Positions 1-8,694 of a stretch of DNA of 64,000 nt are shown here, piece by piece. Both the position numbers and the translations under genes were made by a program. Numbering within the stretch: the first letter of the stretch is position 1; each line of letters opens with the position of its first letter. The notes under the pieces were generated by a model, which was not told the origin of the DNA, did not search any database, and was given only the letters and a program-made list of their open reading frames with translations. The DNA comes from Mesorhizobium sp. GbtcB19 (GTDB taxonomy: Bacteria; Pseudomonadota; Alphaproteobacteria; Rhizobiales; Rhizobiaceae): positions 62,001 to 126,000 of the forward strand of contig NZ_JAGXJY010000011.1 of NCBI RefSeq assembly GCF_019091085.1, read 5' to 3'.

Positions 1-610
1 CCTTGACGCTGACGGTGAACAGCGGATCGTGATCCGGCCCCTCGCGGCCGTCGACGCTGTAAGCCGGCACGGCGCCGGCGGCGGCCTGGTGGGCCCATTC
101 CTGCAATTCGGTCTTGGCGTCGCGGCGGGCAGCGCCGATCGCCTGCGAGCGCGGCTGCCAGTAGCGGTGGATGAAGGCGCGGGCAGTCTCAAGGCCACCA
201 TCCAAATAGAGCACGGCAATCAGCGATTCCAGCGCATCGGCGCGCAGATTGGTGCGCTTGCGCCCTTCGAGGTTGCGCACGTCGGAACCGGCGCGGACCA
301 GGTCCGGCAGGCCGATCTCCTCGGCGATTTCGGACAGCGCCTCGGCATTGACCAGCGCGTTGAGACGCAGCGAAAGCTCGCCCTCGGCGGCATCGGGGAA
401 GGTCGCGAGCAGCATGTCGGCGACGACGAGACCGAGAACGCGGTCGCCCAGGAATTCGAAACGCTCGTAATCGACACCGGCATGGGTCGAGCGCGCACTG
501 GCATGCGTCAGCGCCCGCTGCAGGCGCTGGCGGTCGGCGAAGACATGGCCGGTGCGCGGGGCTAGCGCTTCGGCCAGGGCATCGGCGGTCAAACGCTTGC
601 TGGCCGCCAT
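1..610 (-). CDS. rnc: Ribonuclease III, C-terminus cut by window edge
   Basis: Double-strand-specific endoribonuclease that processes rRNA precursors and structured mRNAs in the cytoplasm. Reading from the ATG at 610, 203 codons are open to the window edge. The RNase III signature is visible at residues 49-60 (ERFEFLGDRVLG, where most family members have ERLEFLGDR), with the second acidic patch in RADALESLIAVLYLDGG near residue 130. The C-terminal double-stranded RNA binding domain has just begun (KTELQEWAHQ) when the window ends; about 30 residues are missing. It starts 4 nt after the lepB stop codon, so the two are almost certainly co-transcribed. The lepB-rnc pair, usually followed by era, is a standard bacterial operon. 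Confidence 0.95.
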   Translation of the reverse strand, partial: MAASKRLTADALAEALAPRTGHVFADRQRLQRALTHASARSTHAGVDYERFEFLGDRVLGLVVADMLLATFPDAAEGELSLRLNALVNAEALSEIAEEIGLPDLVRAGSDVRNLEGRKRTNLRADALESLIAVLYLDGGLETARAFIHRYWQPRSQAIGAARRDAKTELQEWAHQAAAGAVPAYSVDGREGPDHDPLFTVSVK

Positions 611-614
611 CGCT

Positions 615-1364
615 CTAGTGGACGAAATGGAACAGGCGCCCGGCGCGCATCAGCGACGGCCACTTCCAGACCTCGAGCGGGCTCGCCTTGCCGGCGATCG
701 AGAAGAAGATGAGGTTGGCGCGGCCGACCAGGTTTTCAGCCGGCACGAAACCGACGGTGAAGCGGCTGTCGGAAGAATTGTCGCGATTGTCGCCCATCAT
801 GAAGTAGTGGCCGGCCGGCACGGTCCACTCAGGGGTGTTGTCGCCGATCGAATTCGGCGTCAGGTCGAGCGTGTCGTAGCTGACACCGTTCGGCAGCGTC
901 TCGCGATAGACGTCGACCGGCTGAGGCACTTCGGTGATGTCGGGGTTTTCGATCTGGCCGGTCTTCACCCGCGGCACGCCGACATCATTGATGAAAAGTT
1001 GGCCGTTCTTCACCTGGATCTTGTCGCCGGGCAGGCCGACGACGCGCTTGATGTAGTCGACCGACGGATCCGGCGGGAATTTGAACACCACCACGTCGCC
1101 GCGCTTGGGGTCCGAGCCCCAGATGCGGCCGGAGAAGAGGTCGGGGCCGAACGGCAGCGAATAGCGCGAATAGCCATAGGCCCATTTGGTGACGAAGAGA
1201 TAGTCGCCTTCGAGCAGCGTCGGCCGCATCGAGCCGGACGGAATGGAGAAGGGCTGGAAGAGCAGCGTGCGGATGACGAGCGCGAGAAGCAGAGCCTGGA
1301 TGATGACGGAAAAGGTCTCACCAAGCCCGCCGGATTTCTTCTGCGATTTTTCAGCCACGCTCAT
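615..1364 (-). CDS. lepB: Signal peptidase I
   Basis: Inner-membrane serine protease that removes signal peptides from proteins exported by Sec or Tat. The 249-residue protein has an N-terminal membrane segment (about 18-38) followed by the catalytic Ser45 in PSGSMRPTL, the general base Lys106 in YIKRVVGLPGD, and the family box MGDNRDNSSDSR near residue 190. The catalytic dyad and length are as expected for a functional alphaproteobacterial enzyme. It lies between acpS and rnc on the same strand, 78 nt after acpS and 4 nt before rnc. Confidence 0.97.
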   Translation of the reverse strand: MSVAEKSQKKSGGLGETFSVIIQALLLALVIRTLLFQPFSIPSGSMRPTLLEGDYLFVTKWAYGYSRYSLPFGPDLFSGRIWGSDPKRGDVVVFKFPPDPSVDYIKRVVGLPGDKIQVKNGQLFINDVGVPRVKTGQIENPDITEVPQPVDVYRETLPNGVSYDTLDLTPNSIGDNTPEWTVPAGHYFMMGDNRDNSSDSRFTVGFVPAENLVGRANLIFFSIAGKASPLEVWKWPSLMRAGRLFHFVH

Positions 1365-1442
1365 GTCGTCCTCGATTGTGCGATGTTGGTATAGAGTCTC
1401 GGCGCGCGCTGGGCAACGTCATGCCGTCGTGGTCAGATGGAA

Positions 1443-1856
1443 TCAATGTGGCGCTTGTTCGGCGGGCACCGCCTCGATGATCACAAAGGCTTGAGCAAGC
1501 GGAAAATCGTCGGTGATGGTGAGATGGATCAGCGCGCGGTGGCCTTTCGGCAGGATCTTCTCCAGCCTGGCCGCGGCGCCGCCGGTCAGCGCCATGGTCG
1601 GCGCACCGCTGGCTAAGTTGACCACGCCCATGTCGCGCCAGAACACCCCCTCGGCCATGCCGGTGCCCAGCGCCTTGGCGCAAGCCTCCTTGGCGGCGAA
1701 GCGCTTGGCGTAGGAGGCCGCGCGGGCGGCACGCCTTTCCGACTTGGCCTGCTCGACCTCGGTGTAGATGCGCTGGACGAAGCGCTGGCCGTGCCGCTCC
1801 AGCGATTTCTCGATGCGTCTGATGTCGATGAGGTCGCTGCCGATGCCGATGATCAT
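1443..1856 (-). CDS. acpS: Holo-[acyl-carrier-protein] synthase
   Basis: Transfers the 4'-phosphopantetheine arm of CoA to the serine of acyl carrier protein, switching on fatty acid synthesis. The 137-residue protein starts MIIGIGSDLIDIRRIE, the typical AcpS N-terminus with its Mg-binding aspartate, and carries FAAKEACAKALGTG in the middle, containing the second metal ligand glutamate. The open frame extends 60 codons upstream, but that part overlaps the DUF2062 gene and has no AcpS similarity, so the ATG at 1856 is chosen; it overlaps the upstream stop codon as ATGA, which indicates translational coupling. Confidence 0.95.
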   Translation of the reverse strand: MIIGIGSDLIDIRRIEKSLERHGQRFVQRIYTEVEQAKSERRAARAASYAKRFAAKEACAKALGTGMAEGVFWRDMGVVNLASGAPTMALTGGAAARLEKILPKGHRALIHLTITDDFPLAQAFVIIEAVPAEQAPH

Positions 1857-2440
1857 TGCGCCGGCATTTCCCGTCCGCCCTGCCGCACCTTCTTCTCGGC
1901 GCGCTCTGCCATGCGCTTCCTGCGCTGCTCGCGAAATACGGTCATGCCCCAGCGCGTGATACCATAGAACAGGAGGCCGAAGATCAGGCCAAGCAGCACC
2001 GCGCCGATCAGCATCGGCTCCAGGACGGGGTGCCATAGCTTGTCGAAGGAGAGCTTGTGCATCATTTCGCCGAGATGCTCGGGCGGCCCGTGCCTCGGCA
2101 GGTGCTCATGCAGGATGAGCTTGCCGATTTCCCAGGACGCGCCCCACAGCAGCGGGGAGGTCAGCGGATTGCCGAAAAACACCGCGCCAAGCGCCGCCGC
2201 GACCAGATTGCCGGCGATCACCCAGCAAAGCACCGCGGCAACCACGAAATGGACGCCAAGCGGGAAGAAGGAGGCAAAAACACCCGCGGCGACGCCGGCG
2301 GCGACCGAATGCGGCGTCGACTTCAGCCGCAGGATGCGCTTGGAGAAATATTGCACGGAACGTGAGAACGAGCGGCGCGGCCAAAGATAAGTACGCACCC
2401 GCTCCAGGAGGCCATCAGGCACTCGGCGTCGAAAAAGCAC
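1853..2440 (-). CDS. DUF2062 membrane protein
   Basis: Small membrane protein of unknown function. The GTG at 2440 gives VLFRRRVPDGLLERVRTYLWP, the start I expect for rhizobial DUF2062 proteins, 195 residues long; an ATG much further upstream would add 42 residues without family resemblance. The conserved region (KRILRLKSTPHSVAAGVAAGVFASFFPLG) leads into two hydrophobic stretches, and a further membrane segment lies near residue 160 (MLIGAVLLGLIFGLLFYGI), followed by a basic cytoplasmic tail. It overlaps acpS by 4 nt. Conserved neighbourhood with acpS, lepB and rnc, but no function can be inferred beyond that. Confidence 0.8.
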   Translation of the reverse strand: MLFRRRVPDGLLERVRTYLWPRRSFSRSVQYFSKRILRLKSTPHSVAAGVAAGVFASFFPLGVHFVVAAVLCWVIAGNLVAAALGAVFFGNPLTSPLLWGASWEIGKLILHEHLPRHGPPEHLGEMMHKLSFDKLWHPVLEPMLIGAVLLGLIFGLLFYGITRWGMTVFREQRRKRMAERAEKKVRQGGREMPAQ

Positions 2441-2655
2441 TCTGTTCCAGTTCCCGGTCCAACACGCGCTGCCCCTGCCCACCGGGTCGCGCCAACACAT
2501 CTTGCGCTTCGATGGCGCAGTAAGGCAACAAGACTTTGATATAGAGACCGTCAGGCCGCGAAACAACGAAAACGCCGCCGCGATGGTCTGCCGCAGGCTG
2601 TTACAAGAGCCTCATTTCTGGCGAAACTGAGGAAAAGAACCGGGATGCAGTACCG

Positions 2656-3186
2656 ATGACCACCATTCGACCGGCGCGGTCCGAGGACGCGGAGGCATTG
2701 CCGACCATCGAACAGTCGGCCGGACTGGCTTTCCGCGCCATTGCGGACCTGGCGTGGCTCGCCGACGGAGACAATGTCGCCGTCGGGCGACACCGTGCTC
2801 TGATTGCAGGAGGCGCATGCTGGATTGCCGCCGACGAGAAGGACCAGCCGGTCGGCTTCCTGAGCGCCGGGATCGAGGGCGGTGCGATGCATATCTGGGA
2901 GTTGGACGTGCACCTCGACCGGCAAGGCCAAGGCATCGGCCGCGCGCTGCTCGAGCGGGCGGTCGCGGACGCCCGGCGGCGTGGCCTGGCAGGGGTGACG
3001 CTGACGACGTTTCGCACCGTCCCCTGGAACGCGCCCTTCTATCGAAAGTTCGGATTTCGCATCCTGGAAGGCGCCGAGATCGACGAACGGTTGGCCAGCG
3101 TGCTCGGCGACGAGGCCGAGCACGGTATGCCTTCGGACCAGCGCTGCGCCATGCGGCTTGATCTCAGTCGAGCCGGTACTCACTGA
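2656..3186 (+). CDS. GNAT family N-acetyltransferase
   Basis: Predicted acetyl-CoA dependent N-acetyltransferase of unknown substrate, 176 residues. It begins MTTIRPARSEDAEALPTIE, the beta1-alpha1 pattern of the fold, and has a clear acetyl-CoA pyrophosphate-binding motif A at about residues 78-102 (LDVHLDRQGQGIGRALLERA), followed by the motif B region (PWNAPFYRKFGFRI). It is the only plus-strand gene inside a minus-strand housekeeping block and its 3' end overlaps the convergent VOC gene by 23 nt. Substrate cannot be deduced from the sequence. Confidence 0.88.
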   Translation: MTTIRPARSEDAEALPTIEQSAGLAFRAIADLAWLADGDNVAVGRHRALIAGGACWIAADEKDQPVGFLSAGIEGGAMHIWELDVHLDRQGQGIGRALLERAVADARRRGLAGVTLTTFRTVPWNAPFYRKFGFRILEGAEIDERLASVLGDEAEHGMPSDQRCAMRLDLSRAGTH

Positions 3187-3547
3187 CCTCGACCAGATTA
3201 CCGTCCGGATCGCGGAAATAGACCGACATCATCGGGCCGCGCGCGCCGGTGCGTTCGACCGGGCCGACTTCGATCGCCACGCTATTGGCCGTGAGACTGG
3301 CCTGGATTTCGGCAAGCGGCACCGCCGCCACGAGGCAGAAATCGCCGGAGCCCGGCGTCGGCGCCTTTGCCTTCGGCTCGAACGTGCGGCCGGTTTCATG
3401 CAGGTTGATCTTCTGCGATCCGAACAAAAGCGCCGTCGGCCGGTTCGGCTCGTCCAAGCGGCGCATGCCAAGCACGCGTCGATAGAAATCGCAGGTCGCC
3501 TCGATCGAGCGGACCGTCAGCACGAAATGGTCGATGCCGGCGATCAT
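3164..3547 (-). CDS. VOC (glyoxalase/bleomycin resistance) family protein
   Basis: Vicinal oxygen chelate fold protein of 127 residues when started at MIAGIDHFVLTV; the open frame extends 33 codons upstream without family resemblance and into the pyrE 3' end. Metal-ligand positions are apparent: the His of IDHFVLTV near the N-terminus, the histidine of NLHETG in the middle and the acidic residue of YFRDPDGNLVEVSEY at the C-terminus. It resembles the small single-domain glyoxalase-like proteins rather than true glyoxalase I. It follows pyrE by 13 nt on the same strand and may be co-transcribed. The substrate is unknown. Confidence 0.85.
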   Translation of the reverse strand: MIAGIDHFVLTVRSIEATCDFYRRVLGMRRLDEPNRPTALLFGSQKINLHETGRTFEPKAKAPTPGSGDFCLVAAVPLAEIQASLTANSVAIEVGPVERTGARGPMMSVYFRDPDGNLVEVSEYRLD

Positions 3548-3560
3548 TCTGTTGAGACCC

Positions 3561-4139
3561 TCAGATATTGCGGCTTCCGGGCTTAACGGCCGGGATGGCG
3601 GCAAGTTCCGGCGGCAGGCGATCGGCGGGATAGGCCGGCACTTCATATTCGGCGAGCGCGATCAGCGGCACGCCTACATCGGTCTTACCGGCCGATCGGT
3701 CGATGATGCAGGCTGCCGCCACCACCTCGGCGCCGATCTCGCGCAGGCAGTCGATGGTCTCGCGGATCGACAGACCCGTGGTGACGATGTCCTCGACGAT
3801 GACGACCCGCGAGCCCTCGGCGATCTCGAAGCGGCGCAGCCTGAACTCGCCCCCTTCCCGCTCGACCCAGATCGCCGGCGCGCCGAGATGGCGCGAGGTT
3901 TCGTAGGCCGGGATCAGGCCGCCGATGGCCGGGCCGACGACATAGTCGATCCTGCCGGGCACAGCCGTGCGGATCTTCTCGGCCAGCGCCTTGCACAGGC
4001 GCTCGGTCTTGTCGGCATGCATGAAGACGCGCGCCTTCTGCAGGAAGACGGGGCTGCGCAGGCCGGACGTCAGGATGAAATGCCCTTCCAGAACGGCGCC
4101 GGCCTCGCGGAAAATGCCCAGCACTTCATCGGTGTTCAT
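3561..4139 (-). CDS. pyrE: Orotate phosphoribosyltransferase
   Basis: Catalyses orotate + PRPP to orotidine 5'-phosphate, the fifth step of pyrimidine synthesis. Started at MNTDEVLGIFREAGA it has 192 residues, the usual length for the alphaproteobacterial form. The PRPP-binding loop VVIVEDIVTTGLS is at residues 112-124, and the preceding WVEREGGEFRLRRFEI fits the flexible catalytic loop region. An upstream ATG at 4205 falls inside a repeat and the end of rsh, so it was not chosen. It lies 77 nt after rsh in the same direction. Confidence 0.95.
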   Translation of the reverse strand: MNTDEVLGIFREAGAVLEGHFILTSGLRSPVFLQKARVFMHADKTERLCKALAEKIRTAVPGRIDYVVGPAIGGLIPAYETSRHLGAPAIWVEREGGEFRLRRFEIAEGSRVVIVEDIVTTGLSIRETIDCLREIGAEVVAAACIIDRSAGKTDVGVPLIALAEYEVPAYPADRLPPELAAIPAVKPGSRNI

Positions 4140-4166
4140 TGTTCGCTCCATGCCCCCTTGGCGAGT

Positions 4167-4220
4167 GGTGAATGGTGAATGGTAGTGAGAGCGTCTTCTA
4201 TTCACTATTCACTATTCACC
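4167..4220. repeat. Inverted GTGAATRGTGAAT repeat overlapping rsh stop codon
   Basis: Two 22-nt arms (4167-4188 and 4199-4220) are near-perfect inverted copies built from tandem GTGAATGG / GTGAATAG units, separated by 10 nt. A transcript of the minus strand would fold into a hairpin. The right arm covers the rsh stop codon (4216-4218). It is most likely a dispersed intergenic repeat that could also stabilise or terminate the rsh mRNA. Confidence 0.75.
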
Positions 4221-6447
4221 CATTTACACGCCGCGCATCGCTGACGCTCGAATTGTCCTTGAGCTGCGACAAGAGCCGGTTGAGATGTTTCAGGTCCCAG
4301 ACCTCGAGATCGATCAGCATCTCGGTGAAATCGGGCGCCGTGCGGATCATCGACAACGTATGGATGTTGGCGTCGTTGGACGCCACGACCTGGGCGATGT
4401 CGGCCAGCGAGCCCGGCGCGTTGATGGCGGTGACCGAGATGCGCGCCGGGAAACGCTCCTTGGTGCGTTCGTCGATGTCCCAGCGCACGTCGATCCAGCG
4501 CTCGGGCTGGTCGTCGAAGGCCTGCAGGGCCGGCGACTGGATCGGATAGATGGTGATGCCGGTTCCCGGCTGGATGATGCCGACGATGCGGTCGCCGGGC
4601 ACCGCGCCTTCCGGTGCGAAGCGCACCGGCAGGTCGCCGCGCACGCCGCGGATCGGCACCGCGCCGTCGCGCGGCTGGTCCTTGTCCTTCTTCGCGGCGC
4701 GGCTGCCGGGCATCTGGAAAAGCATGCCGGCGGCGTTGCGGATCTTCGACCAGCCCTCCTCACGCTGCTTGGGCGCAGCGACCGTCACGCGCTCGTCCTT
4801 ATAGTCGGGAAAGACCGCCTTCATGACATCGGTGGAGCTCAGCTCGCCGCGGCCGACAGAGGCGAGCACGTCCTCGATGTCCTTGCGCGCCAGCCGGTGC
4901 AGCACCGGCTTCAGGCTCTCCTTGGTGAAGGTCTTGCCGGCGCGCTCGAAAGCGCGCTCCAGAATGCGGGCGCCGAGGCCGGAATATTGCTTGCGGATCG
5001 CGTTCTTGGTGGCGCGGCGGATGGCGGCGCGCGCCTTGCCGGTGACGACGACCGATTCCCAGGCGGCGGGCGGCACCTGCGCCTTGGAGCGGATGATCTC
5101 GACCTCGTCGCCGTTCTTCAGTTCCGTCATCAGCGGCATGATGCGGCCATTGACCTTGGCGCCGACGCAGGTGTCGCCGACATCGGTGTGGACGGCATAG
5201 GCGAAGTCGATCGGGGTGGCGCCGCGCGGCAGCGCGATCAGCATGCCCTTGGGCGTGAAGCAGAACACCTGGTCCTGGAACAGCTCCAGCTTGGTGTTCT
5301 CGAGGAAATCCTCCGGATTGTCGCCTTCGGCCAGTTGCTCGATGGTGCGCCGCAGCCAGGCATAGGCGTTGGTCTCCTTGGAGATCGCGTGGCCGGCGCC
5401 ATTCGTCTTGCCGCCGCTGTCCTTGTAGATCGAATGCGCGGCGACGCCGTATTCGGCTATCTTGTTCATCTCCCTGGTGCGGATCTGCAGTTCGACGCGC
5501 TGGCGCGACGGGCCGACGATGGTGGTGTGGATGGAGCGGTAGTCGTTCTGCTTCGGTGTCGAGATGTAGTCCTTGAAGCGGCCGGGTACCATCGACCAGG
5601 TGGTGTGGATGGCGCCGAGTGCGCGGTAGCAGTCGTCGACGCTATCGACGACGACACGGAAGCCGAAAATGTCGGAGAGCTGCTCGAAGGAAAGCGCCTT
5701 GGCCTCCATCTTGCGGAACACCGACCACGGCTTCTTCTGCCGGCTCTTCACGCTCGCCTTGATGGCGTGCTTCTCGAACAAGCCAGACAGCGCCGTCTCG
5801 ATCTCCTGCAGGACGCCCTTGTTGCGCTCGAAAATCTCGGCAAGCCTTGCGGTAACGGCGCGATAGGCCTCCGGATTGATGTAGCGGAAGGCGATCTCCT
5901 CCAGCTCCTCGCGCATGCCCTGCATGCCCATGCGCCCGGCCAAAGGCGCATAGATGTCCATCGTCTCCTCGGCGATGCGCAGGCGCTTGGACTCGGGCAT
6001 ATGGTCGAGCGTGCGCATGTTGTGCAGGCGGTCGGCGAGCTTGACCAGAAGGACGCGAATATCCTCGGAGATCGCCAGCAGAAGCTTGCGCAGGTTCTCC
6101 GCCTGCTCCGCCTTCTTGGAGACGAGGTCGAGCTTCTTCAGCTTGGTCAGGCCCTCGACCAGCTTGCCCATTTCCGGGCCGAACAGCTCGTCGATCTCGG
6201 CCCTGGTCGCGGTCGTGTCCTCGATCGTGTCATGCAAGAGCGCGACCGCGATGGTCGCCTCGTCCATGTGCATGTCGGTGAGGATGGCGGCGACTTCGAG
6301 CGGATGCGAGAAATAGGGATCGCCCGAGGCGCGCTTCTGGTGGCCATGCTTCTGCATGGCATAGACATAGGCCTTGTTGAGCAGCGCCTCGTTGACGTCA
6401 GGCTTGTAGCGCTGGACGCGCTCGACAAGCTCATACTGACGCATCAT
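4216..6447 (-). CDS. rsh: Bifunctional (p)ppGpp synthetase/hydrolase (RSH)
   Basis: Makes and degrades the stringent-response alarmone (p)ppGpp. The 743-residue protein has the full long-RSH architecture: an HD hydrolase domain (His48 in FSHPLEVAA, His72-Asp73 in LLHDTIEDT), a synthetase domain around 240-350 (FGFRVVVDSVDDCY, DYISTPKQNDYRSIHTT, VELQIRTREM), a TGS domain near 390-450 (DQVFCFTPKGMLIALPRGAT) and a C-terminal ACT domain (about 665-740). Both catalytic domains look intact, as expected for the single RSH enzyme of alphaproteobacteria. The start may be either of two adjacent ATGs. It lies downstream of rpoZ in the same direction, a linkage seen widely in bacteria. Confidence 0.96.
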   Translation of the reverse strand: MMRQYELVERVQRYKPDVNEALLNKAYVYAMQKHGHQKRASGDPYFSHPLEVAAILTDMHMDEATIAVALLHDTIEDTTATRAEIDELFGPEMGKLVEGLTKLKKLDLVSKKAEQAENLRKLLLAISEDIRVLLVKLADRLHNMRTLDHMPESKRLRIAEETMDIYAPLAGRMGMQGMREELEEIAFRYINPEAYRAVTARLAEIFERNKGVLQEIETALSGLFEKHAIKASVKSRQKKPWSVFRKMEAKALSFEQLSDIFGFRVVVDSVDDCYRALGAIHTTWSMVPGRFKDYISTPKQNDYRSIHTTIVGPSRQRVELQIRTREMNKIAEYGVAAHSIYKDSGGKTNGAGHAISKETNAYAWLRRTIEQLAEGDNPEDFLENTKLELFQDQVFCFTPKGMLIALPRGATPIDFAYAVHTDVGDTCVGAKVNGRIMPLMTELKNGDEVEIIRSKAQVPPAAWESVVVTGKARAAIRRATKNAIRKQYSGLGARILERAFERAGKTFTKESLKPVLHRLARKDIEDVLASVGRGELSSTDVMKAVFPDYKDERVTVAAPKQREEGWSKIRNAAGMLFQMPGSRAAKKDKDQPRDGAVPIRGVRGDLPVRFAPEGAVPGDRIVGIIQPGTGITIYPIQSPALQAFDDQPERWIDVRWDIDERTKERFPARISVTAINAPGSLADIAQVVASNDANIHTLSMIRTAPDFTEMLIDLEVWDLKHLNRLLSQLKDNSSVSDARRVNG

Positions 6448-6709
6448 GGGCGGAATCTCGCGGTGCTGAAATGATTGATGCGCCGCACCAAGGTGCGACG
6501 CATCCCATAGATAGCCACGAAACTTACGGGACGGAAGTGCCGGATGCTTGATCCAGGCAAGTTCCCGGAAGAGCTTTTCAGAATTCGCTCAGCCGAGTCG
6601 CATGGTGTGGTTTTCGAGAACCGGAGCGGAGCGGACATTCGGGTCCGTGAGCACCGGAAGCGCAGAAAACCGCGCCAGGCGGCCGGCTGAGTAGAATTAT
6701 CAAAAGCTC

Positions 6710-7111
6710 TTAGTAGTCGTCGCTCTTTTCCGGGGGTACCAGACCTTCGATGCCGGCGAGCAGGTCTTCCTCGCTCATGCGGTCGAAGGCGATGTTCTCC
6801 TCGGCGTCGTCGGTGTCGGCCGCGACGGCAGCCGTACCGGTCTGGTCGGCGATCGCCTCGCCTTCGGCCTCCGGCTCGTCGACCTCGACATGCTTCTGCA
6901 GCGAGTGGATCAAATCTTCCTTGAGGTCGTCGGGAGACAGCGTCTCGTCGGCGATCTCGCGCAGCGCAATGACCGGATTCTTGTCATTGTCGCGCGGCAC
7001 GGTGATCTGCGCGCCCTGGCTGATCTGGCGGGCGCGGTGGCCGGCGAGCAGCACGAGTTCAAAACGGTTGTCGACCTTGTCGATGCAATCTTCAACGGTT
7101 ACGCGGGCCAT
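6710..7111 (-). CDS. rpoZ: RNA polymerase omega subunit
   Basis: Small subunit that helps assemble RNA polymerase. The 133-residue protein begins MARVTVEDCIDKVDNRFELVLLAGHRARQIS, the omega signature, and continues with KNPVIALREIADETL. The acidic C-terminal half (residues 75-133) is a typical alphaproteobacterial extension. A ribosome binding site (AGGGGCAG) lies just before the ATG. It precedes rsh; the 262-nt gap between them shows no gene. Confidence 0.96.
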   Translation of the reverse strand: MARVTVEDCIDKVDNRFELVLLAGHRARQISQGAQITVPRDNDKNPVIALREIADETLSPDDLKEDLIHSLQKHVEVDEPEAEGEAIADQTGTAAVAADTDDAEENIAFDRMSEEDLLAGIEGLVPPEKSDDY

Positions 7112-7414
7112 GGACTGCCCCTTTCATGCGATGGATTTGATGGAAAGCTGGCGCGCTCCATAACGCGGGCGCGGCCGAAATACAAGCTTTATGGCTGCGG
7201 CGCCAGCTTTGCGGACCTTTGCCCGGCTCATCATCGCACCGCGCCATGACACAGCTCACATAGCCGCGATCACAATTGCTTGCAATGCGGGCTCGTGCCC
7301 TTGGATATCCATAAATTGCGCGTTATTTCGGATGTGACGGCACGAAGGCCCATTTGTCGGCCCATACGTCAAACGCTTTTAAACGACAGAAATTTTCGAA
7401 AGGAATGTTTTTCA
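7112..7414. other. Divergent intergenic region between rpoZ and NYN gene
   Basis: About 300 nt that must hold the divergent promoters of rpoZ and the NYN-domain gene. The AAAGGA about 10 nt before the ATG at 7415 is a likely ribosome binding site. No gene, repeat or strong secondary structure was recognised here. Confidence 0.5.
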
Positions 7415-7996
7415 ATGTTCGATCCCCGTGAAAAGATCGCTCTTTTCATCGACGGCGCCAATCTCTATGCCACGTCGCGCGCGCTGGGCTTCGACATCGA
7501 CTACCGCAAGCTTCTGTCGAGCTTCCAGAAGCGCGGCTATCTCTTGCGCGCCTATTATTACACCGCGCTGGTCGAGGATCAGGAATATTCCTCGATCCGG
7601 CCGCTGATCGACTGGCTCGACTACAATGGCTTCAAGGTGGTGACCAAGCCGGCCAAGGAGTTCACCGACTCGACCGGACGCCGCAAGATCAAGGGCAATA
7701 TGGACATCGAGCTCACCGTCGATGCCCTCGAGCTCGCCGACGTCGTCGACCATTATGTGATCTTCTCCGGCGACGGCGACTTCCGCACGCTGGTCGAGGC
7801 GCTGCAGCGGCGCGGCCGCAAGGTGTCGATCATCTCGACCATGGCCTCGCAGCCGCCGATGATCTCCGACGATCTGCGCCGCCAGGCCGATCATTTCATC
7901 GACCTGATGACGCTGAAGAGCGAAGTCGGCCGCGACCCGTCGGAGCGGCCGGTGCGCCGGCCGGAACCCGCCGAAGTCGACGAGGACGATTATTGA
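7415..7996 (+). CDS. NYN (LabA/DUF88) domain protein
   Basis: Predicted metal-dependent RNase of the PIN-like NYN fold. The start MFDPREKIALFIDGANLYAT is preceded by a ribosome binding site (AAAGGA) and gives 193 residues; an upstream ATG at 7280 adds an unrelated stretch. Conserved acidic residues of the fold are present: ALFIDGANLY near residue 12, MDIELTVDALELAD in the middle and VIFSGDGDFRTLVEALQ in the second half. The C-terminal tail is acidic (EVDEDDY). Its place next to rpoZ-rsh recurs in related genomes as far as I recall. The RNA substrate is unknown. Confidence 0.88.
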   Translation: MFDPREKIALFIDGANLYATSRALGFDIDYRKLLSSFQKRGYLLRAYYYTALVEDQEYSSIRPLIDWLDYNGFKVVTKPAKEFTDSTGRRKIKGNMDIELTVDALELADVVDHYVIFSGDGDFRTLVEALQRRGRKVSIISTMASQPPMISDDLRRQADHFIDLMTLKSEVGRDPSERPVRRPEPAEVDEDDY

Positions 7997-8008
7997 GAAG
8001 CGGCGGCC

Positions 8009-8665
8009 TTGACCGCCGCGCCCTCCCCCGAACCCGGCCGCGACTGCCCGCTTTGCCCGCGGCTGCATGATTTCATCGCCGGCTGGCGCGAGCGTGAGCC
8101 AGGCTGGTTCAACGCTCCGGTGCCGACGTTCCTGCCGCCGGAGGGCGAGGCTTCGGTCAAGCTCCTGATCGTCGGCCTGGCGCCGGGGCTGCGAGGCGCC
8201 AACCGCACGGGACGCCCGTTCACCGGCGACTATGCCGGCGACCTGCTCTACGGCACGATGATCGCGCATGGCCTGGCGCGCGGCGAGTTCAAGGCGAGAC
8301 CCGACGACGGGCTCGAGCTGGTCGGCACGGCCATCACCAACGCGGTGCGCTGTGTGCCGCCGGAGAACAAACCGGTGGGCGCCGAGATCGCCACCTGCCG
8401 GACGTTTCTGAAACCAACCATCGCGCGCTTTCCCAATTTGCGCGCCATCCTGACGCTGGGTTCGATCGCGCACCAGTCGACGGTGCGGGCGCTGGGCGAG
8501 CGCGTCGCGGCCATTCCGTTCCGTCATGGCGGACGGCAGGAGGCCGGCGGCATCGCGCTGTTTTCCAGCTATCACTGCTCGCGCTACAACACCAATACGG
8601 GCGTGCTGACGGAAGAAATGTTCGTCAGCGTGTTCAAGGAGATTGCGGCGTTCCTGAAGAGCTAG
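8009..8665 (+). CDS. Uracil-DNA glycosylase, family 5 (UDGb-like)
   Basis: Excises uracil, and in family 5 also hypoxanthine or related lesions, from DNA. The motif GLAPGLRGANRTGRPFTGD at about 57-75 is diagnostic of family 5, and FSSYHCSRYNTNTG near the C-terminus matches its second motif. Four cysteines are spaced as the 4Fe-4S ligands of families 4 and 5: Cys13, Cys16, Cys115 and Cys130. The start is a TTG 12 nt after the NYN gene stop codon; no ATG is available before the first cysteine pair, which supports a non-ATG start. Probably co-transcribed with the NYN gene. Confidence 0.9.
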   Translation: MTAAPSPEPGRDCPLCPRLHDFIAGWREREPGWFNAPVPTFLPPEGEASVKLLIVGLAPGLRGANRTGRPFTGDYAGDLLYGTMIAHGLARGEFKARPDDGLELVGTAITNAVRCVPPENKPVGAEIATCRTFLKPTIARFPNLRAILTLGSIAHQSTVRALGERVAAIPFRHGGRQEAGGIALFSSYHCSRYNTNTGVLTEEMFVSVFKEIAAFLKS

Positions 8666-8694
8666 ATTCAAGCGCCTTGCGGTGATCACCTAGC

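Noticed and set aside
4285..6474. 729-codon open frame on the plus strand opposite rsh
   Set aside because: It lies wholly antisense to the well-supported rsh gene; high GC content produces long antisense frames, and its translation is Asp/Arg/Leu-rich without recognisable domains.
8682..8691. GGTGATCACC palindrome between the convergent glycosylase and Lrp genes as terminator
   Set aside because: Only a 10-bp palindrome without loop or T-run; too weak to call.
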